Source of the DNA: Candidatus Scalindua sp. SCAELEC01
GTDB taxonomy: Bacteria > Planctomycetota > Brocadiia > Brocadiales > Scalinduaceae
Direction: 5' to 3'
NCBI GenBank assembly: GCA_004282745.1
Contig: SHMT01000021.1
Location: 1-64,000, forward strand
DNA: 64,000 nucleotides
Position 1 is the stretch's first letter. Every line of letters starts with the position of its first letter. The position numbers and the translations under genes are program-made. Shown here one piece after another: positions 48,273-56,928 of the stretch. The notes under the pieces were generated by a model that saw nothing but the letters and a program-made list of their open reading frames with translations, was not told the origin of the DNA and ran no database searches.

Positions 48273-49631
48273 TTAAGTGATTGTCTCACAATTTTCAATC
48301 TCACTTTTCTTGCAGTCCCTATCTTTTGCTTCTAATCTGCCATACCTGTCCCATGCCTTATAAAGGCATCTTCCCTTTTCATGACAAAGTAAGAACTTCC
48401 CGCAGGCATGGCATTCAGACCCCTTATAATTGTTATGAGGTGGAGAAATAATATTAGCAAATTTTGGATCATGCCAAGCTCTAGCAAGGGATACTTTCCT
48501 TAAGTCTTCACCTCTAAGATGGTCCATATGAATTAGTTTGTAACATCGATGGACAATTCCGTTAGGAAGAAAAAAAAGCTTAGTTTTTCCGATATCACAT
48601 GTATATCCTTTGTTTAAATCTTTATCAAGACCTCGAAATTTTTCTATTCTGAGATAAGAAAATTTATTGCTCAGCTGTTCTAACTTTCTTTCCACTTCAG
48701 CTTCTCTTTTTATTTCCATATCCTCGTTGGTATACTTTCCCATAGGACTAACAACGGGCACAAAGGAGACAAACTGAAGTACTTTTGCTCCAAATTTGGC
48801 TGCAAAGGCAGCCACTTTATCCATACCGCTCAATGTGAATGATGTTAAAACCGTTTGAATTGAAAAGGCAACACCTGCCTTTTGGAGGTTTACTACTGAT
48901 TTTTTAACTTGCGTGGCATATCTTCCTGAACCGATTAAGGTTTTGTTAATTTTCCTATCAACAGAATCTATTGAAAGGGATATATGTCTCACTCCCGCTT
49001 CTGCAAATTGCAATGCCAACTCTTCTGATATTGGACCTTTTGTTGTCAAAAGAGGATTTATTCCCGATTTTATTGAATCACCCATTATTTTTGGTAGGTC
49101 CCGTCTGAGTAAAGGTTCAGCTCCACCAATGAGCAAGTACTCGCATCCAAGTGTGGAAGCTTCATTAAATATTTTCTTCAAACAGCTATTTTCGATAAGG
49201 GAATCCCTGGCTTTTCGTCCTCGTATAGGTTGTGCAAAGCAATAAACGCAACGTCTATAACAGTATGATGTTGACCACCAGTGAAGGATTTTTGGACCTG
49301 GGAAAGTGCGGAGTCCCTCTGAGAGGTTAGGAGGTTTTACCCTGGCTAATGTTTCCAAATTATAAGGAATTTCCCTTAATTGCGATTTTAAGGAGAGCAA
49401 GGGTTTCAAACGGAAAACAAGAAAATCCAAAATTTTATCTCCTTTCTCCACTATTCGATTCATGATTTCTCTATTCTCACTATGTGTTCGTGTTCCATTC
49501 ATAAGCTTGAGCGCAACCGATTCTGTACCAGAAAGGGCACATACAGCTTGTTTGGTAACTCTAGAACAAACATAGCCAAGGCCCCTCTCAATCCTATATT
49601 CCCAAACTTTATCGAGTGAATATTTCTGCAT
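48273..49631 (-). CDS. Radical SAM/SPASM protein with RRE-like N-terminus (second of pair)
   Basis: 452 aa. N-terminal about 85 residues (YSLDKVWEYRIERGLGY to a leucine-rich helix) resemble a PqqD-type recognition element. The radical SAM cluster motif is C124-x3-C128-x2-C131 (CYRRCVYC), with GGAEP following. The SPASM/twitch part has TCDIGKT, HRCYK, CHACGKFLLC and GRC, enough for auxiliary clusters. Such enzymes modify ribosomal peptides. Its ATG overlaps the stop of the upstream radical SAM gene by one base (TGATG), so the two are translationally coupled. Confidence 0.85.
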   Translation of the reverse strand: MQKYSLDKVWEYRIERGLGYVCSRVTKQAVCALSGTESVALKLMNGTRTHSENREIMNRIVEKGDKILDFLVFRLKPLLSLKSQLREIPYNLETLARVKPPNLSEGLRTFPGPKILHWWSTSYCYRRCVYCFAQPIRGRKARDSLIENSCLKKIFNEASTLGCEYLLIGGAEPLLRRDLPKIMGDSIKSGINPLLTTKGPISEELALQFAEAGVRHISLSIDSVDRKINKTLIGSGRYATQVKKSVVNLQKAGVAFSIQTVLTSFTLSGMDKVAAFAAKFGAKVLQFVSFVPVVSPMGKYTNEDMEIKREAEVERKLEQLSNKFSYLRIEKFRGLDKDLNKGYTCDIGKTKLFFLPNGIVHRCYKLIHMDHLRGEDLRKVSLARAWHDPKFANIISPPHNNYKGSECHACGKFLLCHEKGRCLYKAWDRYGRLEAKDRDCKKSEIENCETIT

Positions 49632-51022
49632 CAGTTTCCTTTCAAACAGAAATCATCTTTTTCATACAAAGAACCGTAGCGAGAAATTGCTGAATAATAA
49701 CACCTTCCCCTATTTTCACATAATTGAAATGAAGAACATCCATCGCACTCCGTGCCTTTGTAAAAAGCAGATGATGGTTTGCTTAGTTGTAAAAACCGTT
49801 TACTATTCCAAGTTTCCTGAATGGTGCATTCCATAAGAGACCCAATAATCATTTCTTTATGGTAAGGAAGGTAATGGCAATGAGTCACACTTCCATCAGG
49901 GAGGAGATGTAGTTCTTCAAAAGCAACACCACAAATCTTCTGGTTCATGTTTAAACTTATTTCTTTCAACTTGGAGCTCCCATAAAATTTAATTTCGACC
50001 TTGTGGCCATATTTCTCTTGTAGTTCATCAAGTTTTATCTTCACCATGTCTTTTTTTGAGGGGACAAGAGAGTTGTCAGAAAATATATCATTCAATTGAG
50101 GCCTAAAGGTGGATAGAGTTAATTTTGGAATACCGTATTGTACAGCGAGTTTAAACAAATTTTCTAAGGAATTGATATTGATGGAAGTAAGCACAGTGTT
50201 GAGTTCAATGGGAATACCTGCTTCCATAATGGCTGTAATGGCAATTATAGCTTCTTCCCAAAAGTTGCGCGAACCTGTTAATACAGAAGTTTCTTTGGGT
50301 AGTGTGGAATCAAGGGAGTAAGTAATTCTAGTCGTTCCAGCCGCAGCAAGATCCTTTGCCTGAGAGGCAGTTATGGCAAATTTAGTAACAAGGTGAGTTC
50401 GTATTCTAGAGGATGTTGCTGCCGTAATAATCTCCTTCAAGTCTTTCCTTAGTAGGGGTTCACCTCCTGTAAGATGGAGATTTGATACACCAATCTCAGA
50501 CATTTCAGACACCATTTCCAATGCTCTTTTTAGAGGAAAGCTGGCATCCGGCGGGGATTTTTCATTTAAGGCTGAATAAGAGGTGACCTCATAAAAACAA
50601 TAGGGACACTTTCGATTACATGAAAGAGTAACCAACCATGTTAATGAGGATGGAGCTGCCTCGCGGCGTTGGGTTTGTCTTTGTCTTAAACGATTAATAT
50701 TAAGGCGCTTAAGCCAACTAAGGTTTAATTTTTTGGGGTGACTGGGGCCGAGGTAAGTCCAGTAACGTTCCAAAACACGATCCACCCATTGTTTTCCCAT
50801 AGAGTTTCCAATGCTTAACGAACAAGCCGTTTTAGCCTTATTAACGTCACCAGATTCAGAGAGGAAGGTAAGTGCTAGAGCCTCGCCAACGGAGAGTTGG
50901 TGTTTTACCTTCGACCCTTTACGGAAAAGGTAGGGTTCTCCTTTATAAAGGTCTATTGTGACATCTGGTTGCAAATAAAACTTCGTATGGTAATTACCAA
51001 TTTCCCGTTGCATTATTAACAA
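49631..51022 (-). CDS. Radical SAM/SPASM protein with RRE-like N-terminus (first of pair)
   Basis: 463 aa. Residues about 10-90 (FYLQPDVTIDLYKGEPYLF ... LSVGEALALTFL) again look like a PqqD-type peptide-binding domain. C135-x3-C139-x2-C142 (CNRKCPYC), then LTGGEPLLRKDL. The SPASM region holds CGVAF, HCHYLPY, CDGCSSFQLC, GRC and a final Cys. It starts 98 bp after the 65-aa Cys-Cys peptide gene, its likely substrate. The product chemistry cannot be read from the sequence. Confidence 0.87.
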   Translation of the reverse strand: MLIMQREIGNYHTKFYLQPDVTIDLYKGEPYLFRKGSKVKHQLSVGEALALTFLSESGDVNKAKTACSLSIGNSMGKQWVDRVLERYWTYLGPSHPKKLNLSWLKRLNINRLRQRQTQRREAAPSSLTWLVTLSCNRKCPYCFYEVTSYSALNEKSPPDASFPLKRALEMVSEMSEIGVSNLHLTGGEPLLRKDLKEIITAATSSRIRTHLVTKFAITASQAKDLAAAGTTRITYSLDSTLPKETSVLTGSRNFWEEAIIAITAIMEAGIPIELNTVLTSININSLENLFKLAVQYGIPKLTLSTFRPQLNDIFSDNSLVPSKKDMVKIKLDELQEKYGHKVEIKFYGSSKLKEISLNMNQKICGVAFEELHLLPDGSVTHCHYLPYHKEMIIGSLMECTIQETWNSKRFLQLSKPSSAFYKGTECDGCSSFQLCENRGRCYYSAISRYGSLYEKDDFCLKGN

Positions 51023-51120
51023 TTAAAAAAAGGAAGCATTCATAAATAAAGAATTATTTTTTAAGAAACACACAGCGTTATCATAATTGGAGCAAAACAT
51101 GGCTCCCTAATTTTGATTTC

Positions 51121-51318
51121 TTATTTTCCCACTCTCTCTATTTGCTCTAGATCTACCTTTACAAGAGCAACCGTTCCAGCACTACAACAAGTAGCAACAC
51201 TATCTAAATGTCCTATAACTTCCGCCGGCACTTTCTCTAACAATTTTCGAACTTGGAAAATTGCCTTTTCACCGATTTCAGCCCTTTCATAGATAGTTTG
51301 TTTTCCTTTACCTTCCAT
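51121..51318 (-). CDS. 65-aa Cys-Cys peptide, candidate RiPP precursor
   Basis: From the ATG at 51318 (GGAG nine bases upstream; an in-frame ATG nine bases earlier overlaps that site). A charged helical first part (residues 1-38, TIYERAEIGEKAIFQVRKLL) is followed by a small-residue segment with vicinal cysteines C44-C45 (VATCCSAGTVALVKVDL). Position directly before two radical SAM/SPASM genes on the same strand makes it the best candidate for the modified peptide. No known precursor family is recognised. Confidence 0.6.
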   Translation of the reverse strand: MEGKGKQTIYERAEIGEKAIFQVRKLLEKVPAEVIGHLDSVATCCSAGTVALVKVDLEQIERVGK

Positions 51319-51424
51319 AATTACCATCTCCTTTCTATAATTCTGTTATTTTTGAATGCCCCTTTCTTTTCCCCTGAGCAAATATTTCTTTTTCCAGGAG
51401 TAAAAGTGTTACCTACCTTCCAAT

Positions 51425-51562
51425 TTAACGAAGCATGAATCCTTCTGGATCATTCAGTGCGTAAGTACCCTTGTCTGATTTACAGGATACCTTCTTATCC
51501 ATCTTGTTTTTCCAATCGATAAAGATCTTTAACTTCTGGTTCAACGTTTTCTTTGGCGGCAT
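51425..51562 (-). CDS. 45-aa small ORF, alternative frame
   Basis: Frame beginning MPPKKTLNQKLKIFIDWK and ending in LNDPEGFMLR. It overlaps the 32-aa frame. No ribosome site precedes its first ATG; an internal ATG at 51502 (25 aa, MDKKVSC...) overlaps the stop of the 32-aa frame (ATGGATAA) and could be reached by coupling, or the two could be one gene joined by frameshift. Confidence 0.3.
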   Translation of the reverse strand: MPPKKTLNQKLKIFIDWKNKMDKKVSCKSDKGTYALNDPEGFMLR

Positions 51563-51593
51563 CTAAGAAAGTTGTATTGTCGACTTTTTTCAT
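51495..51593 (-). CDS. 32-aa peptide upstream of the Cys-Cys peptide
   Basis: Starts MKKVDNTTFLDAAKENVEPE with a strong ribosome site (AGGGAG six bases before the ATG) and ends KQDG. Too short to classify. Its position in the radical SAM cluster and good initiation signal make translation likely; it may be a second precursor or a truncated one. Confidence 0.4.
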   Translation of the reverse strand: MKKVDNTTFLDAAKENVEPEVKDLYRLEKQDG

Positions 51594-51777
51594 CTCTATC
51601 TCCCTGCGTTTAAGTTACCGCAAGATATATCTGTTTTTCTAAATAATTATAACAGTAATACACTGCCAGAAATATATAAACTCAGTATCTTTCGAATGTC
51701 ATGAAAATTTCAGTTTCAAAAATAATAAAACATAAGTTGTCCTTGTTAGATGGTTACAAAGTTGTTTTTGTACTGTC

Positions 51778-52240
51778 TCATGACGCCATACCAGGAATAG
51801 TATTACTTTGCCTGTTTTCTATTGTATCCTCTATATTATCCGGTAGTTCCCATAGAAAACCTAACACACTTTTATCCTCAATTTCATCAATGGAAACAAG
51901 GTGGTCGTGTATATTATCTCCACTTGGTGTATCCTGATTTAATATATAAGTTGTTGTTTTTGTGACTGCAATGTTTTAGTTTTGTTTGAAAATAATTTTC
52001 CAGTAGCCACTGGGAATTTTGTGTGGTTCGTCGGCGTCTGGCAACATTGACATATCTTTTACTTATAAAGTGCCAGTAATGACAAAAATGGTATATTGCT
52101 CGACAAGCACTCGGATTTTTGTATCCGCCACTCCTTCAATTTTAACCACTGGTTTTGTTGGGGTAGATATCAATGGGTTAAGTTTGATCCTCAACTCTAT
52201 TATTTGAAATTTAATTTTACCTTAACCGTAAAAATTGGAT
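51778..52240 (-). pseudogene. Decayed DNA/RNA non-specific endonuclease (NucA/Endonuclease_NS) C-terminus
   Basis: Reading leftward one sees YTIFVITGTL, a stop (TAA), then ADEPHKIPSGYWKII, another stop, then TTTYILNQDTPSGDN, HLVSIDEIEDKSVLGFL and WELPDNIEDTIE. These line up with the C-terminal half of NucA-type nucleases (ITG, VPS.WK, VSxDEIE...GFDF). The DRGH catalytic part is missing. It lies between the DUF11 lipoprotein and the micro-ORFs. Confidence 0.65.
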
Positions 52241-52320
52241 TACCATGTCGGGTGTAATGGATGAAGAGGAATCTCTCAGCTCTACCCTATCCCAATTTAA
52301 TAACGAACTAATTTAAATTT

Positions 52321-53310
52321 TTATGGAGATACTATCAATACTGCTTGAGCATTACTTCCTGCCGGAAAACCACGAACAAACGCTTTTGCTCTGTTCACAA
52401 TTTTACCTGATTGGTTTACTTGCACTTCAATTTCCAAGTTAACAGTATTTCTAGCTCCTAAGCTACCGATTTCCCAAATACCGGTATTCGTATTATAACT
52501 TCCATTACTATTGTCTGATACGTAAGTTACCCCATTTGGTAAAATGTCTCTCACTTCTATGCTTGCCGCACTACAATTTCCCATATTTGTAAGTGTTATT
52601 TCGTATGTAACATGATCTCCCACTTTGGGAGAACTTGGATTCACACTCTTTTTTAGAGACAAATCGAAGCAGTCTTTAACTTTAACTTCGTCACAATCGG
52701 TAGCTACGATGACACCTTCTTTATTTTTGTTACAATTATCACAAATATTTCCTGATGGATATAAGTCATCATATCCACCTATCACTCTGCCTTCCAGAGC
52801 TAGATCATTACTAAACTCATTCAATTGAGGAAATTTCTTAAACAGGTCTGTTGCTGGAAAAGCATTAGGTGGGCAGAAAATCTCAGGACATAAAGTTTCC
52901 CAAAAGTCAATTAAGTTTGGCCTTTTCACAAGAATTTTATCGAAACCGCATAAAACATCATAAGTATCAACCAAACCCGGAATGATAGCTCTTATTATAT
53001 AGATTTCTCCGCCTACTAAATTTGCAAAAATGTTATCACCTTCTTGTTTATGAGGGATCATTTTTAAGTTGTTTCCTTTGTAATGCAAGAGCATAACGTT
53101 ATCAAACATATATTCAATTTTCTGCAAACGTTTGAGTGATATTTTCACGTTTTTAAGATCTTGCCCAACTGGTCCTTTAGTCCGTACTGCTACAGCTTCA
53201 TCTAGTAGTGTAAAAACATTATTTGGGACAGTTACTGGAACAATTTTACATCCAGCAATCAAGACCATAACTAAAAATAATGAGATAACTATTCTTTGCA
53301 TTTTTTCCAC
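52321..53310 (-). CDS. Lipoprotein with C-terminal DUF11 domain
   Basis: 329 aa. Signal with lipobox LIAGC (Cys21 by count). The middle (about 30-205) is not recognised; it contains four nearby cysteines (NICDNCNKNKEG, DCDEVKVKDCFD). Residues about 210-329 are a DUF11 surface repeat: LSLKKSVNPSSPKVGDHVTYEITLTN and DILPNGVTYVSDN. DUF11 domains occur in secreted wall or surface proteins. It lies inside the radical SAM cluster on the same strand, so it may be an exported partner. Confidence 0.75.
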   Translation of the reverse strand: MEKMQRIVISLFLVMVLIAGCKIVPVTVPNNVFTLLDEAVAVRTKGPVGQDLKNVKISLKRLQKIEYMFDNVMLLHYKGNNLKMIPHKQEGDNIFANLVGGEIYIIRAIIPGLVDTYDVLCGFDKILVKRPNLIDFWETLCPEIFCPPNAFPATDLFKKFPQLNEFSNDLALEGRVIGGYDDLYPSGNICDNCNKNKEGVIVATDCDEVKVKDCFDLSLKKSVNPSSPKVGDHVTYEITLTNMGNCSAASIEVRDILPNGVTYVSDNSNGSYNTNTGIWEIGSLGARNTVNLEIEVQVNQSGKIVNRAKAFVRGFPAGSNAQAVLIVSP

Positions 53311-53635
53311 CTCTTTCGTATTAGACTATTCGATAATATGATATAGTAAAAAAATGTAGCGATTGAAAAAAAGGTTTATTTGTTGGATGTTTATCTGAAA
53401 CATAATAGTCAATTGTGTTTCAAACTAGTTTTGTTCGGTACCAAATTACATGTGAAAACGTTTATTACTACACAATACCTAATGCAAGAGAGCGGGAGAT
53501 TACTGTTTGGTAACCGCCGCTTCTTGCGTTTAGGTTCTTGTGTCAGTTCGTTAATTTCTCCCTTAAATGCATTAGTTCAAGGGGGGTATTTTATTTCTTC
53601 TTTGATTATTCCCAACAGAAAAACACTTGCAGTCA

Positions 53636-54607
53636 TTAAGTGGTTTGATACTGTTCTGCTCTTGAACCGCGTTTCCCACGCATGAATGCAGGATCCTCTA
53701 TCGCATCCTCCCATTCGGACGATTCATAACAATATGGTATATCTTTCTTGTAAATATGGCCAAGTTTTGATCCGTGCCAGATACTGTCCAGATTCTCATA
53801 TTTAAGATTCCCTACAATAGCATGGGTACATCGACTACAGGCTCTCACATCCAGGTCTGGGTCGATGACGATCTGCGTAAAGCCCGCAACACAAGGAGCT
53901 CCAGTCGCACTGTACGTGGTCGAGTTGCACTCATCGGTTGGGAGTCTGATTTGGAGATCATATGTATCCCGGATGTTTCCGAGAGTCTCCCAAATTTTTT
54001 GCATGTCCACCGTTTCTGAACGTAAGTATTGGTCTCCCTGATCAAGGAAAGGCACAGACTTAAACGGCATAATATGAAAATGTCTAGTCAGATGTTTTGC
54101 CGCAACAATAGTCTTAACGACTTGCTCTATATTCTGTGATGAGACTACTATAGCGATTGTTAGCGAAACGCCCGCATCCCTCAAAAACTCCAGATTCTTT
54201 AAAACCCTTGATCCATTTCCACGCGTCTTATCGTTCGTGTCCGGATCAATGGCGTCAAGAGACACTTGCATCGGGAAAGAGCCCTTTTTCCTGATGATTT
54301 CCTTCATATAAACAACGTTCTCTTGCTTTATGTAGGTGCCGTTGCTAAGTATTGTTACATGTTCGAATTCATTGTGAGCGTACTTTAGTATATTGTTTAT
54401 TTCTGGATGTAGGAATGGTTCACCACCACTGAGAGTAAGAAAAAACAACTTCTGTGCTTTGAGTATGTTAACGACCTTCCTGAAGTTAATCATTGTCATA
54501 TGTTCATGTTTTCTGGGCTGAAAGAAACAGTATTCGCACTTAAGGTTGCAAACACCTGTAATATTTACTGTGGCCCATAGAGGGCTGTTAGGTCTTTTTT
54601 GTGTCAT
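53636..54607 (-). CDS. Radical SAM protein of the PqqD-associated pair
   Basis: 323 aa from ATG 54607, which has AAGGAG ten bases upstream; an upstream in-frame ATG at 54730 lies inside the PqqD gene. Cluster motif C20-x3-C24-x2-C27 (CNLKCEYC), then LSGGEPFLHPE. The C-terminal part has CVAGFTQIVIDPDLDVRACSRCTHAIVGNL, a shortened SPASM-like segment with fewer cysteines than the other two. It probably works with the PqqD-like protein encoded 34 bp upstream. Confidence 0.85.
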   Translation of the reverse strand: MTQKRPNSPLWATVNITGVCNLKCEYCFFQPRKHEHMTMINFRKVVNILKAQKLFFLTLSGGEPFLHPEINNILKYAHNEFEHVTILSNGTYIKQENVVYMKEIIRKKGSFPMQVSLDAIDPDTNDKTRGNGSRVLKNLEFLRDAGVSLTIAIVVSSQNIEQVVKTIVAAKHLTRHFHIMPFKSVPFLDQGDQYLRSETVDMQKIWETLGNIRDTYDLQIRLPTDECNSTTYSATGAPCVAGFTQIVIDPDLDVRACSRCTHAIVGNLKYENLDSIWHGSKLGHIYKKDIPYCYESSEWEDAIEDPAFMRGKRGSRAEQYQTT

Positions 54608-54641
54608 CGTAAGAATCTCCTTATGTTTTTTTGGAACAACC

Positions 54642-55061
54642 TCATTTTTTGTTGAGGGTTTTCTCGCATGAATCAGTACTTTCGGAAATCTGAGCAAGTA
54701 GCATGTGAAGATCACTTTCCCGCACTCCATATTCTTGAACGGCTTTTTTCAAACCGGTACCCTCTTGGAGGGTCATCAAAACCTTATATGCCTCATCATC
54801 AAGTTCGAAGACTCGATTGGTGTCTGGATTCCAAAGAAGCGCACCAAAATCTTCCTTCCGGATATACCAACTCATCCAATCTTTCTTTCTCGATACCAAA
54901 TCCATCGGATTTTGAAACTTCGAAAAATCAAGTATGCAACAAAATCCGTCGCAGCAAAGCATCCATGCTTGTTGATCACCGAGCTTCTTGAACTGATTCT
55001 TATCCCGTACTGCATCAATCAGATCCTGGTGGAGTTTTGACAGGTACAATTTTGCTTTCAT
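54642..55061 (-). CDS. PqqD-like peptide-recognition protein with Cys-rich N-terminus
   Basis: 139 aa. Residues about 65-125 (WYIRKEDFGALLWNPDTNRVFELDDEAYKVL, then a helical end) fit the PqqD/RRE fold that delivers precursor peptides to radical SAM enzymes. The additional N-terminal 60 residues contain CC-DGF-CC (residues 36-42), unusual for PqqD proteins; this part might bind metal or be a fused substrate segment. First clear gene of the unit containing the radical SAM gene at 53636. Confidence 0.7.
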   Translation of the reverse strand: MKAKLYLSKLHQDLIDAVRDKNQFKKLGDQQAWMLCCDGFCCILDFSKFQNPMDLVSRKKDWMSWYIRKEDFGALLWNPDTNRVFELDDEAYKVLMTLQEGTGLKKAVQEYGVRESDLHMLLAQISESTDSCEKTLNKK

Positions 55062-55216
55062 AAGTAATTCCTCCTATAATGTGGTAAAAAAAACAGTTGT
55101 TCAACCTAAAGACTAAGTGATGCAACTACGATACCATTTCATATTTGAATATAGACATACTTGTAAGCTCTTGTAAAAAGGAGATATAAAGGACAAGTCC
55201 TTAATTTAAGGATGAA

Positions 55217-55265
55217 GTTTTGTTACAACAAAATAACAAAAAATGTTATTTGTCTGTAACAAAAC
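55217..55265. terminator. Long perfect-to-near-perfect hairpin upstream of the PqqD gene
   Basis: GTTTTGTTACA (55217-55227) pairs with TGTAACAAAAC (55255-55265), and ACAAAATAACA with TGTTATTTGT inside, with two single-base bulges and an A5 loop: about 21 bp. It lacks a U-tract, so it may be an operator or processing site instead of a terminator. Confidence 0.5.
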
Positions 55266-55322
55266 AAAGAAGAGAAAGTAAAACATATAATGGTTTTATG
55301 AAATGATGTTGAATCTTAAGAG

Positions 55323-55442
55323 TCAATATTGCTTTATTTGTATATGAATGAATAGTGGAGATTTCTGGTAACTTCCACAATGTGGGCATTTCGTCGCTCC
55401 GTAATATATATCACATTTGCAAGCAAAATATCTTTTACTCAT
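55323..55442 (-). CDS. 39-aa zinc-ribbon-like peptide
   Basis: ATG at 55442 with AAGGTG five to six bases upstream. CKCDIYYGATKCPHCG gives CxC...CxxC, a zinc-ribbon pattern. The rest is basic and hydrophobic. It precedes the PqqD gene on the same strand by 260 bp with the hairpin between them. Could be a small regulator or a remnant of a larger ribbon protein. Confidence 0.4.
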   Translation of the reverse strand: MSKRYFACKCDIYYGATKCPHCGSYQKSPLFIHIQIKQY

Positions 55443-55726
55443 TCGACACACCTTAAAAAAATTCTTATTCAAGAAGAAATAGTACAAAGTTGACAAGTTT
55501 CTGAATAACTAAAAAACCTTATCACCTTTTCCTCACACCTTCAATTTTGACCACTGGTTTTCTTGGGTGTTTTATTCACGTTTGTGTAGAAGTCTGCAAA
55601 CCAGTTATTTCCCACTCTTATGTATTTGTATTTTGTTCTTTTTTTTGGTGTTAACTAAAAGCTGTGGGCAACATGATCCTCTCCGTCCCAACCAGAGCCA
55701 GGTTAGCTATCATTTACAATGAACTC

Positions 55727-55900
55727 TCAGTTTGACATGCCAGTTAAAACATAAGGTTTTTGGCTATTGCTTGGTACGCAGACGACCCAGACCCCTTTGA
55801 AGTTTGGTGTTTGGATAAATGTTACATGTAGTTCCAATAACGACATAGTTTCCTTAATGATATCAGGAATATCAGTCGCCAAATGATGGATTTGCTTATT
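55727..55900 (-). pseudogene. Gene tail cut by the IS3 element
   Basis: An open frame entering from the IS end reads HHLATDIPDIIKETMSLLEL then HVTFIQTPNFKGVWVVCVPS and stops at 55727. It looks like a real C-terminus without its start; family not recognised. The missing part is not found beyond the other IS end. Confidence 0.4.
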
Positions 55901-56091
55901 TGAGGTGGCCTGGTTTGTCAAGACCATTTTTTGTTATTTTTTAGATGCATTACTTAATGATCAGTACGGGACAAAATGTGTAACGGAAGGAGCTCGTAGG
56001 GCGACTGGAGTTACACATTTTTTGAATTCTCAAACCACTCCTCCTTGCCTATTTTTTATCTAAAAATAATTCTTTTTGGTGCTACTGTCCT

Positions 56092-56928
56092 TTACAGCTT
56101 TCTCCCATAATGAACCTCAACAGGAGTTCTGTATTCTAACGATTGATGATATCTCCGATTGTTATAAAACAAGAAATAACTTCTTAAACCCTCACGGGCA
56201 TCCTTATATACCTGATAGTTTTTTATATACACCTCCTCATACTTTACGCTCCTCCAAAGCCTTTCTGTAAAAATATTATCAAATACCCGACCTCGACCAT
56301 CCATACTGATCTCTATCCCACTACTTAAAAGAATTCCGGTAAAATAATTACTCGTAAATTGGGATCCCTGATCACTGTTAAATATCTTAGGACAACCTTT
56401 TTCTAAAGCATCCTTCAATGCTTCCGTACAAAAGTTCACATCAAGTGAATTGCTCAATCGCCAAGACAAAACGTAACGGCTGAACCAGTCGATAATAGCT
56501 ACAAGATATAAAAATCCCTGTCTTAGACGAATGTATGTGATATCTGTACCCCATACCTGTTCTGGATTATCGATCTTCACATCACCCAGTAAATAGGGAT
56601 ATACCTTGTGCTCAGGATGTTTCTTGCTTGTTTTTAACCTGGGATAGATTGCCCGCAATCCCATTTGACGCATGAATGCCTGAACCCTTTCTCTACCTAT
56701 TTCAAAACCCTCACGCCTTAACGCCTCCCGTATCTTTCGACTTCCATAAAACGGACATTCTGTGAAAATCTCATCTATACGGTGCATTATCCATACAGAC
56801 TCCTCAGATACTTTTACAGGCTCGTAATAATAGCTTGATCTATGCAACCCCAAAAGTTCACACTGTCTGCGAATACTTAAATTACCATGCCCCGGTTCTA
56901 TTAAACTCCTTCTCTCCTCAATGCTCAA
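56092..56928 (-). CDS. IS3-family transposase OrfB (DDE)
   Basis: 278 aa. HTH_21-like start, then the rve catalytic core with D in VWGTDITYI, D in FNSDQGSQFTS and E in FTERLWRSVKYEEVY, ending YNNRRYHQSLEYRTPVEVH. It overlaps orfA by 11 bp. Expression as an OrfAB fusion by -1 frameshift at the A9 run before the overlap is usual for the family. Intact. Confidence 0.95.
   Translation of the reverse strand: MSIEERRSLIEPGHGNLSIRRQCELLGLHRSSYYYEPVKVSEESVWIMHRIDEIFTECPFYGSRKIREALRREGFEIGRERVQAFMRQMGLRAIYPRLKTSKKHPEHKVYPYLLGDVKIDNPEQVWGTDITYIRLRQGFLYLVAIIDWFSRYVLSWRLSNSLDVNFCTEALKDALEKGCPKIFNSDQGSQFTSNYFTGILLSSGIEISMDGRGRVFDNIFTERLWRSVKYEEVYIKNYQVYKDAREGLRSYFLFYNNRRYHQSLEYRTPVEVHYGRKL

Noticed and set aside
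53569-53633. Frame of about 18 codons starting at the stop of the radical SAM gene (TAATG)
   Set aside because: Start-stop overlap is suggestive but the peptide is too short and featureless to call.
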